A stretch of DNA of 64,000 nt, taken from NCBI RefSeq assembly GCF_022539505.1, contig NC_061514.1:335775090-335839089 (forward strand), read 5' to 3'. Below, piece after piece: positions 46,871 to 58,319 of this stretch. Source of the DNA: Lolium rigidum. Its lineage: Eukaryota; Streptophyta; Magnoliopsida; Poales; Poaceae. Under the pieces are notes generated by a model that saw only the letters and a program-made list of their open reading frames with translations, was not told where the DNA came from and made no database searches. Position 1 is the stretch's first letter. Every line of letters begins with the position of its first letter. Both the position numbers and the translations under genes were made by a program.

Positions 46871-49700
46871 CCTCCTTGAGGAAAATTCTTCGGGTTCCTC
46901 CTTCAGGAAAATTTCGTCGGGTTCTGTTCTTTCTTGAAGACAATTTCGTCGAGTTCTTCATGTAGACAAATTCGTCGGGTTCTCTCTTATATACTTTGAA
47001 ATTTGCTATCTCATGCACAAATAAACAGACTTTTTTCTATCTTTTCCTTGACTCTCTTTTTCGCATGCGGTGTCAGATGCTCGGATTTGATGATATGTAA
47101 AGTGAATATACGCCGCGCAGCCCCCGAGCGTCGGGTGCGGCGAAAGTAAACGATAATCAACTTTGTGCAAAATAAAAGAACACTTAGCTTATTCGACATG
47201 ATGAAGTCGATGAGTCGAGTGTAGATAAGAAGTCTAGCCAAAGTAGAAACCACCAAATAGCAAAAAATGGATGCCGCCAAATTGTTGATGAAGAAATAGC
47301 CGAGCCCCCGAGCGTTGCTGGGGTGATATCATGATTGTTGCTTAGACACGGTACCGCAGCCAGGGCAAAGTCATTATCGAGCCCCCGAGTGTTAGCCTTG
47401 ATGTCGAAAGAGGTTGATGGAGTCGCGGCATCATATACGGTGAAACCATTTAGGATGAAACCATTGTCAATAATATAATATGAATCCATGAAGATGAATC
47501 CAAGATGAAGTATTTGAGATGAATCCATATTGAGGATTATGCCATTAAATATGAATCATATATTAAAGATGAATCCGTCGATACCATAGAGGATGAATCC
47601 GTTGACCCGAAGAATCCAGTAATAACCATAAAATGTCAATCCGCTGATATCATAGAGGATGAATCCATTGACCCGAATAATCCAGTAATAACCATAGAAG
47701 ATGAATCCATTGACACGGAAACGCATCGGGTAATATTGTATAAGTGAACCAATAATAACCCAAAGAAAACCAATCCGGTAATCCGAAGAAAATAAATCCA
47801 CTGAGCCGAAGAAGATCAAGCCACTAAGTCGAAGAAAATAATTCCACTGAGCCGAAAAAAATAATTTCACTGAACCGGAGAAGATATATCCAGAGCAGAA
47901 GAAAAGAAATTCACCAAGTAACCGAGTATATTTGTGGTAACGAAGTAATGGCGCATCCCGAGTGTCGGGTGTATTTTTTGTAATATTGTAATGGCACAGC
48001 CCCCGAGTATTCAAGTGTAGTGGAAGTAAATAATAATTGACTCTCGGAAGAGTAACACTTAGCTTTATATCGAGTGCGACGGAGTCATTGCTGAAGCAGG
48101 TCATGCAATGGGCACCGTCGATGTACTTGCACGGCGTCTGACCGGAAGTAGTTGATGAAGAGGGCGCAGTCCAAATAGTTTCGCCACCAAAGATAGTCTA
48201 TGCGGCGGGCGCAGTCGAAATAGATATACGGCCGGAAATAGTTGATGAAGATGACGGGCGAGCACCCGAATATATCGGGTCCGCGATGTCGGGTCCATGG
48301 CCGGCGAACCCCCGAGTAAGACGAGTGCACCATGGCGGGCACGGTCGACCGAGCAGAGCAGTCGAAGCTTTGTTTCAATCTGCAGTTATATCGCGGCGCA
48401 AAAACTACGCACAAATAATAGTGCAAGCCGAAAAATATTTGGCGAAATAAATTTTGCGAGTAGTAATTAGTTAAAAATATAGCACCTGATATTTTTGTAT
48501 CGGACGATGAGTTTGCGAGGAAATGCGGCGCAAACAAAGTGGAATGGCGTTTGGTCGGAAGAAGCCGACGGAGCAGATAATGTCGATGGGCTGATGAGCA
48601 ATGTAGGTTCATCTGAACGGCCACGGCGAAGACGAAGTATTTCAGGTTGTCCACGCGACTTGGCGACTCATCGAGGTTGCAATATTATCTACTCAGCCTC
48701 AATGAGCAATTTGGCGCTGGAAACCGTAGGGCAGAGAAGGGATGGAGCAAGTGTTTAGTGTATATCACAACCTTTGGGAATCCTGGAGACTGGCTATTTT
48801 GGCTGCAGGATTTCGCTTATTATACTGAGGATCACCACTGTCAACATCAGTGGCGGAGCTTAAAAGTTAAAACAACAATTGGTCCATGCTGGGCATCATC
48901 ACCGTCAACATCAGTGGCTGAGCTTAAACCAACTATTGATCCACCTTCATCATCATCGTCAATTGCGGGAGTACCAATCGCAGTGGATGTGGTCATGTGA
49001 AGAAGAATCAGAATGTTCCCGTATAGCACCAGGTGAAGCAATTGCATAGGATTCCGGCGAACCTATATCTAGCAGTCTGCAAGTGATGGACTTTGGCTTG
49101 GCCGTCTGTTGTACTTTTTTTACATATCCATACAGGTAAGAGATAACTGTCATTGAAGTGATTTAAAAGAGAAAAAATGTATAATGTGTAACATATATTG
49201 TCTACCTTACTGCCAAAGTCTGATCTATTTTATTTTCTTCTCCTGCACGGGTTCAACAGGTTCAGAATACAGACAGGTTCAGAATACAGAGAAACATGAA
49301 CTTGGGCAAATGATGATTATATTCCTACGCATGAATGGGCGATGTGGTGTGCTTGCTATCTATGGAGAGAGTAGTCCTGATCTGTATGTTCTGATATACT
49401 TAGTGTTTACTATTTTGGAACAGTTTGTGGCATGTATAGAACCCAAATAGGTTGCATAGCCGTACCTTTTTTCATATAGACTAAGGAATTTCTTTAGACT
49501 ATGTGCCTTTTTCTCCAATCAAGATTGTAGAAGTATCTCCTATCACAAACACGAGTTACAATGCCCTAGATTATGTATGACAATATAGTAGGCTTATCTG
49601 TATAGAAATTATCGAAACAAAGTATTAATTTGTAAATTAAATGTACAAACAACAAATACATTGTGTTATGAATTCAAATTATATAGCTTGAGACTACTTT
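46871..49700. other. Retroelement-derived non-coding sequence with short degenerate repeats
   Basis: CAGCCCCCGAGCGTCGGG-type words recur (47115, 47304, 47380, 47997), as in the antisense side of gypsy 3' regions. At 47560-47720 a 66-base unit with GATGAATCC.TTGACCCGAA is repeated, then shorter CCACTGAGCCGAAGAA units to 47900. GTCAACATCAGTGGC.GAGCTTAAA occurs twice, 65 bases apart, at 48839 and 48904. No supported gene. It could be the 3' part of the minus-strand element whose 5' LTR lies at 57922. Confidence 0.45.
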
Positions 49701-49708
49701 ATTGCCAA

Positions 49709-50542
49709 TCACTCTGGGCGTTCGGGAAATCCCGAAAGTTCGGGACGGGAAATTCGGGAGAAATATATTTCGGGAGCTGGGGAATGACACCCGAAAATGC
49801 AACAAAAAATGTGAATCCCGACAATTCGGGTACCCGACAATTCGGGTTCGGGATCGGGAAATCCTGAATAGCCCGATTTATACACAGAACCAAAACAAGA
49901 AAACATCAGCGTTGTGCTTCAGGGACAGGAGCTTCGTGTGGGTCGACGCGGAGGACCTCCTCCCGTTCCGCAACGGCTTCCTGCGACACGCCGAGAGAAC
50001 CAGCAAGTTCGCGCTTGCCTGCGCCGTGAGCGACGCGCTCGACGAGGTCACGCGTCGGGTTGACGCCGGCCTATCGTGCGGCTGCAGCGACGTCAGGGTC
50101 ATGAAGAAGCAGGTCCGTCAACGACGGCCTCCGGAGAGGCGCGCACGACCGACGCCGTCGACGCCGCTGCGGCGAGTAGAACCGCCGCTCTTGGCCTGTG
50201 GTCTCTGGCTGTGGCGGCTGGGAAAGGGGTCAGGGATACGAGGACTGGGGAGAGTGGACGAGCGCTCGTGACCTCGTGTAGTAGTCTAGGTTTCCTGAAC
50301 TTGGGCTGGGCCTCGCTACAACTTGGGCTAGGTTGCAGTTTTGATGGGCTGGAGTCTATTCTTTCGGGATACTCGGGATATTCGGGACACCACCTTACAA
50401 ACCCGAATTTCCTGAACTAATTTCGGGAAATCAAAACACGTTCCCGAATTAATACTCGGGTTTTTCGGGTTCGGGATATACGGGTTCGGGATCGGAAATT
50501 TCGGGTTCGGGATTCGGGTTTCGGGATTTATGCCCGGAGTGA
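49709..50542. mobile_element. hAT transposon carrying a host gene fragment
   Basis: Terminal inverted repeats TCACTCTGGGC and GCCCGGAGTGA (one mismatch) and a perfect 8-bp target duplication ATTGCCAA (49701-49708, 50543-50550) identify the hAT superfamily. Both subterminal regions (49720-49870 and 50365-50530) are dense in CGGG/TTCGGG words in both orientations, as expected for hAT transposase sites. At 834 bases it is non-autonomous. The GC-rich middle is a captured piece of a PWWP-domain gene. Confidence 0.88.
49917..50117 (+). pseudogene. Captured PWWP-domain gene fragment
   Basis: An open segment inside the hAT element reads FRDRSFVWVDAEDLLPFRNG, followed by a helix-rich stretch ending VTRRVDAGLSCGCSDVRVM. 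This matches the second half of PWWP domains (chromatin-reader domains, F-G-D-x-S-F-x-W ... L-x-P-F) plus the following helices of plant PWWP proteins (EEVSRRxxxGLxCxC). The first half of the domain with the PWWP motif itself is absent. The open frame extends across the element end to 50271, probably by chance. Confidence 0.7.
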
Positions 50543-50550
50543 ATTGCCAA

Positions 50551-52819
50551 GATAGCAGGTCTTAATTTGAGATTTACGACCATGGCCAAATAGTTATTTA
50601 CTATTATACGGTTGAGTAAATCTTATTACGTTGTAGATGTAGGATCAAATATGCTTATTCAGATCTCATATGAAAAATGATTATTCGGAATGCATGTAAC
50701 ACTCGAATAATATGTTAGTTTGTTTCTCTATATTAGTGTCACCCCATGTTTTAAAACTCTTATGTCTTATTGATATATTTATTTTATGTTTTCCATTCCC
50801 ATGTTATGGTCAACCCTAAAAGGAATTCAATACCATGTTCCAAAACAAAAATAGTCCGGTTTGTGTTCCTCAACTAACATTAGTATCCACACTTCATTTG
50901 TTAGTTCTGAAACTGAATGTAGACACCTTTAAACTATTTAAATTGTTTATTTTCATCACTCTGAGTGTTGAAGTGTGGATTTACGTGACTGGATGTAGAG
51001 GTGTAGTCAGTTGGCATGTTCAGTAATAAGGCTGAACAAAAAGGATATTTATATTAGAAGAAAACACATAGAAAAAACATCCAGAAACCAATAGAGTTTC
51101 CTTGCTAAGTTTTCCAGTTTGCAAGTTAATGGATGAAAACTATAATATCACACAAATAAACACCAACACATGCGGATGCGTGTGGATGACAATTTGAATT
51201 ATGCACAAGTTGTGACAAGGTATCCCGAAAAAACGGTCAGCTGAACCTTTGTCTTTCATAGGACATATACTGAGGAGTTTGTATTGACAAAAAAATTAAC
51301 ATGAATTGAGCTGTCATATTGTTTGTCTCCTGGTCGCATCAGCGACGCACTATATTGGACACAACTGAGCTATTTTGGTCAAAACATCTTCGTAAGCTGA
51401 TTTGAGGTGTAAATTATGATACTTTTGTTATTCCAAGGTGGTTGTAGTTTACTAATTTGTTTATTCTCTTGGGTAGTATTAACCGAGTTTCTTGATGCTA
51501 TCCACTTGATTTGAGTTTTATACTGAAAGGATAGAGTGCATTTGTAATATGATTAGTTAGCTTGCCTTTATTATCTCGCGGCCATTTTCCCACGGATGAT
51601 GTTTGGGTGAGCATGCCAAAGGTTGTCCAGGCCGGTGGATGTTATGTATATCTTGTGTTTGACCATTCTATGCATGTACTAATTATTAAATATTAGTTAC
51701 TACCTATACATGCAAAAATATCACAATTTGATGCATATGTTGTATCTGCAGGGCGAAAATGAAATCAGTTCAGTGAACTGCTACTGGCTACTGATGTCCT
51801 CCTATCTATGTAATATTTTCTTTGTTTATCATACAAGCACCTTACCTACCGTTAGACATTCAGACCAGAGAACTTCTGGAAAAGTAGGGAATTCACCGCC
51901 ATGTTGATCCTTTCATTTAGTTTACTTTAGTTTCTAACTCCATCCATTTATGAAGCCAACTGATATTTATTGTTCTAAATCAAACATCATGTGTGCTCCG
52001 TCGTTCCCTATTTGGTCTACTTCTCATACTATAACATGTATTTGTCGCGCTTATGATGCATCAGTGGCATGAGTAATTGCAATTTTGAAACGTGGTGTTG
52101 ACTCTGATCAAATTGATGTGGAACATAGAAGAGAAGAAAGCATTCAACACTTTCTAGGGTTTTGATAACATCTACATGGATAAAAGAGAATCTGAATAGA
52201 CATTTTGGAAGTGAATATGCCTGGCTATACTACTGCCAAAATTTAGCAAGCAGAGAAGCCATTTCTTTCTCTCTCTAATACTAATTCCCATCTCATGAAA
52301 TTTTGATTCTATTTTGATTAAAAAAAGTAGGGCTGGCCTTTAAGATAGGATTCCATAATACCACGCTGACAATGAGAAGGTTGGCGTGAAACTCACGAGA
52401 AACAAGGATATGCGGGTTATTTATGTAAAACAAGCTGATATTCTTGCTTCCCCATCACCCCATGTATATTGTAGGTAGCTTACCCATTCTTGACCATACG
52501 CTTGCAAGTCACAACTAATCTTACGTTTTCATGGAGCAAATTTCCTTTTCCTATAAAATGAATATCTGAGATTCCTTCATACTTTATTTTTCCAATAGAA
52601 AACATTTTGCTAATAAAGGAAAAAATGGAATATGTATATGAGGTTTCAGCGTTCATGTGAGCTGTGAGATTAGTCGCACACTTCGTACCTATTTACATCT
52701 ACTTGTGCCATTACGACAGAGTGCTAAAATTATAGACAACGCTGGTGACTATACCACACCAGTCACGTTGTGCCACAACGCAATCCATGCGGCGCGGCGA
52801 AGCGCGCCTATATATCTAG
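50551..52819. other. Intergenic sequence without recognised features
   Basis: AT-rich, many stops in all frames. I see no gene, transposon end or repeat array that can be supported here. Confidence 0.5.
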
Positions 52820-52821
52820 TA

Positions 52822-52903
52822 CTCCCTCCGTTCTTTTTTAATTGACTCGGATTTAGTACAAATTTGTATTAAATTTGAGTCAATTAAAAAAGAACGGAGG
52901 GAG
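52822..52903. mobile_element. Stowaway MITE, nearly perfect hairpin
   Basis: 82 bases, starting CTCCCTCCGTTCTTTTTTAA and ending with its inverse complement, flanked by TA on both sides (52820-52821, 52904-52905). The two arms pair almost completely. Confidence 0.92.
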
Positions 52904-52945
52904 TACTTTTTATCTAGCATCTCGATCAATGTTCCTTCTCCGATG

Positions 52946-53313
52946 GGCGATTTACACAAAAATAACCCAAAAGTGGAAGAAAAGCACAGACTAACCCTTC
53001 GGCGAAACTATTTCACCAATCTAACCCTTTTGTGTGGCGCCCCTCCCACGGGCGCCACACATGTCCATGTGGCTCCCCTCCTGCCGGCGCCACACACCCA
53101 GCCGACGTGGCACCATCGACGCTGAGCTGGTGCGCCCATCCGACGTGGCAGCATGTGTGGCGCCCCTCCCAACGGCGCCACACATGCACTTGTAATCCCC
53201 CAAAACATACCGTGAGACAATTCCTATGGGACTTAGCCGTTTTGCGAGGCTCGATGTGTGGCGCCGATGCCACGGGCGCCACACCAGCACGTGTGGCGCC
53301 GATGCCACGGCGC
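52946..53313 (+). repeat. Left TIR of the MULE, with GTGTGGCGCC hairpins
   Basis: Mirror copy of 56950-57318. It contains about five small inverted repeats of the form GTGTGGCGCC-(8 to 10 bases)-GGCGCCACAC (for example at 53032 and 53156). The open frames on both strands here are produced by this repeat and are not genes. Confidence 0.9.
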
Positions 53314-54085
53314 CACACATCCACTTAAGTGTGGCGCCCGCGCCCGCCCCAGCCCGACCCAGCCAGTTCTTCTCTTCTTTTCTTCTCTCCTCCCACGGAA
53401 CCGCCGCCGCCGCCCGCCTCCCCTTCGCCCCCCCCCCACCAAATCGAGCAAGAAATCATCAGATCTGTCCGGCCAACTCCTTCCTCCTCCATTCCTCAAG
53501 GTATTCCCCTTCGATTCCCTCCGATTCATCCACTAGTATTGGTGGATTTGGTAGATTTGGGTATGAACCCTAGATATGGAAATTTATGTTGTCTGGATTT
53601 GGATATGAACCATTGATATGGAAATCAATGTTGGTGGAATCTACATTGTAGTATATGTGTTTGAACCAAAGATTTGTTGGAGCCCTAGATATGAAATTTT
53701 ACATGTATGTGTTGAAATCCTATGTATGTATGTGTTGAAATGTCATGCATTTGCCTAGCAAATGCATTCAAATTTGTTACATATGCCTAGCAAATGCCTA
53801 TTCAAACTTGTTGCACTCAAATGTGTGTATGTATGGGTGATTCGAAAGTTAGATATATTGTCTTACATATGTATGTATGTGGTGAAAGGCAAAATTGGAG
53901 CTTAGCAAATGCATATTCTATTGTCTAACATATGTCTATTATGTGCCTAGGAATGGTATGTCTTACGAAATTCATATGTGTGATGTATTTGGATATGAAC
54001 TCTCATGTATTTGGATATTCTCATGTATGTGTTGCTCATTTTTGTTAGTGGAATGACTCATAACATGGTTGTGTAAACATGTAGG

Positions 54086-56481
54086 ATGGTGTGGCTTCTG
54101 GATGAAGAGTACGACAGGGAGCACCGGGCTGTTCATATGACGGAGAGGGAAACGGATCTTCACCCTTTGAAGATTCGTTATCATGGCACATCGGATATAC
54201 CTTATGACGAGAGGTACACGGAGTTCATCCGGCCTACCGGTCTTATGCCGTTCATATCCCTTGTAAGCCGTGGGGGGCCACACATGAACCCCTCGGCACT
54301 CACCGCCCTTGTCGACCGGTGGAGGCCGGAGACTCACACCTTCCACTTGAGGGCCGGCGAGATGGCCCCTACTCTCCAGGATGTTTCCATGATCCTTGCA
54401 CTACCTATTCGGGCGAGCCACCGTGTATGAACACAGCTTCGATGGGTGGCGCCGGCGAGATGGAGGGGCTTATTGGCGGTGGCTCCTCCGGCGCTAGCAA
54501 ATCCAAAGCAGAGAGTTCCCGCCGGCGCGTCTTTCGAATGGATCAGGACTAACTTTGGAGAATGCCCCATAGAGGCCGACGAGGACACTCGGAGGACGTA
54601 CGCCCGCGTGTACTTATGGTACATGATTTCCGGGACTCTCTTTCACGACGGTGGGGGTAAGCTGGCCCATTGGTGTTGGTCGAAGGCGCTTACGGTGTTG
54701 GACGACCGGTGGAGTTGGGGAACAACGGCACTTGCCTACCTCTACCGGCAGGTGATGATTTGTTCTATGTACTATTTTCCTATAGTAGTGCGCTACACAA
54801 AGTAGTAACCAAATATCTTATGTACGCAGTTGGACGAAGCTTGTCGCAGGACTGGGAGCAAGACTGGGAGCGGCGGTATTGGTGGATGCATGCTCCTACT
54901 TTTCGTATGGAGCTGGGACCGCCTATCAGTTGGGCGTCCCGGGGTACTCAACGAGACGCCATGGCCTCATCACCCTCACTTTCCCGATCGGGAGCCCACT
55001 TGGGCATACCTTTGGGACAATGTCTCGGAGATGACGAGCGATCCAATGGTCATGTACAGGCAGTACACTACGGAGTTGGACACTCTTACCGCTGAGCAGG
55101 TAACCGATCACTGCGGAGTTGCAATCCTAGTTTTGATTGATTCTACTGGCATGTTCTAAATAATTGTATGCTGCAGGTGGAATGGGAGCCATATGGTACC
55201 TACTACCATATTGGCGCGGGGATGGCTGACCTGAACCCCAAGTGCACGGAGGAGGCGCGATTCTGGCGTATGCGCTGCCCACTCATATGCATGTGGCTTG
55301 TTGAACACCACCAGCCGCAAAGAGTGATGAGAAAGTTTGGGCTGTATCAGGAGTGCCCACCAATGTGGCAAGACACGGACAAGGCGCTTCACGGGTAAAC
55401 TTACGGAATCATGCGATGGAAGATTCTTGATAGAAGAGGTACAAACTAACTTGTTGATTCTTGCGAGGCTTGATAGGCAGCGGCAGAGGAAGATCACAAA
55501 TTGGCCGAGTCCATCATAGCGGCCACATCGCGGCGTTCCAACACTGCTTGGAAGCGGCACGGAATGCTGGCCCTGAGCAGATTGTGCCTCACGACTTCAC
55601 CGCTTTCAACAACTACCTCGAGTGGTTCCATCAGAACACGCGTATCGAGCTAGTGAAGCGCGCGTATCGTGAGGAGATCTTGGACGACCCCATCCAGTTC
55701 GATGAGGTTGCGCAAAGCCAGCACGACACTTTTGCTCGCAGAGGGAGATCGACTTCTATTGCTTCCGAGCTGAACTTCGTGGTAATGGATTCTCTCACTA
55801 ACTAGTACATCATCTAGATTGCCATGTGCTCGCTTAAATTGTGTATGCTATGTTTGTCACAGCGGGAGGAGATCCAAAAAACAGCTGAGGAGTGCGAGGT
55901 TATGTGGGAGCAGAGCCACAGAGATGAAAAGCCTGTCGGACCGTTGCGGAATTTCATTAAGGTATGATCACCAACTTTGAATGTACGCAATTATGTTCTG
56001 GTGGCTTTGTAACCGTGAGTTCCATGACGCGTGAACACTGCACGAAAGATGCGGCGGTTAGCGAACTTGCTAGGTTGCCGCGAAGGCGAAATCCCTACAT
56101 CCTCCTCTTCCGAAGAACCGCGGTATGGACTATTTTGTTGTCTGTGAAACATGTTCTTACTAATTTCAACTTTCGTAATCTCATGTGTTCATGTTTCGAA
56201 GATTCCTCCCGAGGACGACCTAATTCTGAGTCAAGGCATACTTCCGAAGCGTACCTCCAAGCAACGGTCGGCTTACCGGCTTGAAGCCAAGGGGCAAGGC
56301 TCCAAACCGGTACACTCCGGAAGATTATGTCAACCGAGGAAAGAAGGTTGTCACTGATGAGGATGACGGGCCGCCGCGGAGATCAGCTATGTCGAGGATG
56401 AGGAACGACGAGCCGTTCTCTTCAGACGAGGAGGAGGAGCAGGAGCAGCAGCAGCAGCAGCAGGAGCATCAGCAGGAGTAG
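54086..56481 (+). pseudogene. Plant mobile domain (PMD) gene inside the MULE, several exons, frameshifted
   Basis: Plant mobile domain (Pfam PF10536) protein, related to MAIN-like and the 'phosphatase 7 long form' proteins; MAIN-type relatives act in genome stability and TE silencing, the role of TE-borne ones is unknown. A leader exon with CT-rich 5' UTR and an intron (53501-54084) precede the ATG. Exons: 54086-54751, 54830-55099, 55177-55394, 55468-55781, 55863-55961, about 56026-56121 and 56201-56481, with GT-AG borders. Domain blocks in order: PLKIRYHGTS, FHLRAGEMAPTLQDVSMILA, RVPAGASFEWIRTNFGECP, YARVYLWYMISGTLF, GKLAHWCWSKALTVLDDRW, EPTWAYLWDNVSEM, FWRMRCPLICMWLVEHHQPQ, VMRKFGLYQECPP. 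The C-terminus is acidic and then glutamine-rich. Frameshifts near 54410, 55510 and 56280 break this copy. Confidence 0.82.
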
Positions 56482-56500
56482 CAGCAACAACAGCCAAGGC
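56421..56500 (+). repeat. Trinucleotide GAG/CAG tract in the PMD gene
   Basis: GAGGAGGAG followed by CAGCAGCAG and interrupted CAG/CAA repeats, coding an acidic run then polyglutamine up to the TAG at 56479-56481. Similar repeats continue after the stop. Confidence 0.85.
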
Positions 56501-56949
56501 AGCGGACGAAGAGGATGGCCGTCCGGAAGCAGCCCACGAGGACGGCACGTCGAGGACGCTACTAGGATGTGCTACGTGTTGTTGTGAACTCTATATTCAT
56601 AAGTATCGATTTGTGAACCCTATGTCATTTCGAACCATGGTCCGTAATGCTACTTGTTGTTTGAATCTACGTGCTACAATGTGACCTATGAAGTGTTATA
56701 TGTGTATGTCATGAAATTGCTACTTATTGTGTCCAATGTTGTACTCGTAATCTGTTGGAGTTTGGTAGGATTTTTCATGTTTTCAACACAAGTCCATGTG
56801 TGGCGCCCTTCCCACCGGCGCCACAAGTGCTAGTGTGGCGCCCGTGGCATCGGCGCCACACATGCCAACTTATATGAACTATTGGGACCAAAACATCCAG
56901 GGGCTCCGGACGATAAGTCCTTAGCCGTTTTCGCGAGCCTCTATGTGTG

Positions 56950-57318
56950 GCGCCCGTGGCATCGGCGCCACACAGGCTGGTGTGGCGCCCGTGGCATCGG
57001 CGCCACACATCGAGCCTCGCAAAACGGCTAAGTCCCAGAGGAATTGTCTCACAGTATGTTTTGGGGGATTACAAGTGCATGTGTGGCGCCGTTGGGAGGG
57101 GCGCCACACATGCTGCCACGTCGGATGGGCGCACCAGCTCAGCGTCGATGGTGCCACGTCGGCTGGGTGTGTGGCGCCGGCAGGAGGGGAGCCACATGGG
57201 CATGTGTGGCGCCCGTGGGAGGAACGCCACACAAAAGGGTTAGATTGGTGAAATAGTTTCGTCGGAGGGTCAGTATGTGCTTTTCTTCCACTTTTGGGTT
57301 ATTTTTGTGTAAATCGCC
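56950..57318 (-). repeat. Right TIR of the MULE
   Basis: Inverse complement of 52946-53313 with few differences (for example CATACTGACCCTCCGACG against CAGACTAACCCTTCGGCG). Two further GTGTGGCGCC hairpins lie just inside it at 56797-56863. Confidence 0.9.
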
Positions 57319-57327
57319 TCTCCGATG

Positions 57328-57921
57328 AAGCTGCTTTCTCTTTTGAATAGATCTTGTACGTGGCCTTCAATTAGCTCATACTTTATTTGCTTCGGAACTT
57401 GGACTACGGCAGTCGCTGTTTGTTCAGCTGGCTTGTCTCCAGGACTGCGCGTTGATGGCAAACGATTCCTGTGATAGGGCGCCGCCGACCAGCTTCTTAA
57501 TTTCCGATCCAATCTTCTCCTTTGACTTTCTTCAGGATTTTGATAACTCCTTGGATTAGTACCACATCGTAGCTTTTACAGGGACTCCCGCAACTTGAAT
57601 CGTAGCTTTAGGGATGAGACTTTCTGTAACTTAAAAAACGTAAACCACGGCAGAGACGAAAACGTCCACACATGTCGACCAAGACGGAGGAAAGGTCAGC
57701 CGTGGCGGAGCGAAACCAAACGCGCCCCGCTGATGAGTAGCCCCAGATGCAATCTAATGTTTGAAGATGATCTCCGCGCGGTTCCAGTGAAGCCGTGATG
57801 AAGCTGACGGTGCTGATGCCGATGCAGATGAATCGACCAATGATGATCTTGATAATGATGTATAGGGATCTCGCCCGGATAACAAAATTCAGTCGTCACG
57901 ATCCCCACAGACGGCGCCAAT
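57328..57921 (-). mobile_element. 5' internal part of a minus-strand gypsy-like element, interrupted by the MULE
   Basis: Lies between the primer-binding site at 57904 and the MULE. Minus-strand open segments (for example VVQVPKQIKYELIEGHVQDL) could be leader or N-terminal gag but match nothing I recognise. The polymerase region is not seen in the window. Confidence 0.5.
57904..57921 (-). other. Primer-binding site
   Basis: ATTGGCGCCGTCTGTGGGGA on the minus strand, directly after the LTR end CGTCA. This is one of the common gypsy primer-binding sequences of grasses. Confidence 0.8.
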
Positions 57922-58319
57922 TGACGAGGGATCACCTCGCCAATGCCTACGTATTGTAGACTTGGGTTTCGGGAGAGAGCGACGATGGAGATTCCGGGAG
58001 CGAGATTAGGCACACGACGTACCCAGCTTCGGGTCCCCTCGGTGGAGGATCCCTACGTGCTGCTAGCAATCCAGTATATGATCATATGTATGTTTACAGG
58101 GTGTCGCCATAGACGGAGCTATGTTGTCTATATTCTGTCTATCTATTGTCCTCCCCACTATCGGGTGTCCTGGCTGACTTTATATATGCAACCAGCCTAG
58201 GGTTTTACAAGAGTCCTAGTCGATTACTTCTTCGGGTTGTCTTGTTGGGCCTTCTCCATAATGGGCCGAGCTGAGCCAGGTATACTAATAATGGGTACCC
58301 GAAGGGTATACCCATGTCA
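57922..58319 (-). repeat. 5' LTR of a minus-strand gypsy-like element (partner LTR not found)
   Basis: Minus strand starts TGACATGGGTATACCC and ends CCCTCGTCA, 398 bases. A TATATAAAG box lies at about 58181-58190 (minus strand). Its right flank CTCGC continues LU3 sequence, so the element inserted into LU3. No second copy of this LTR is in the window. Confidence 0.75.

Larger units (their letters stand above)
52946..57318 (+). mobile_element. Mutator-like element with long TIRs carrying a PMD gene
   Basis: Ends GGCGATTTACACAAAAATAA and its inverse complement, and a perfect 9-bp target duplication TCTCCGATG (52937-52945, 57319-57327), the mark of Mutator-superfamily transposition. TIRs are about 370 bases and very similar. 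Inside is one multi-exon gene of the plant mobile domain family; no MURA-type transposase is visible in the 4.4 kb, so movement would need help from another element. It sits inside the minus-strand retroelement whose LTR is at 57922. Confidence 0.9.

Noticed and set aside
53021..53328. Several ORFs of about 100 codons on both strands with repeated WRR/RRHT-like words
   Set aside because: They arise from the repeated GTGTGGCGCC hairpins of the TIR and reappear mirrored at 56921-57251.
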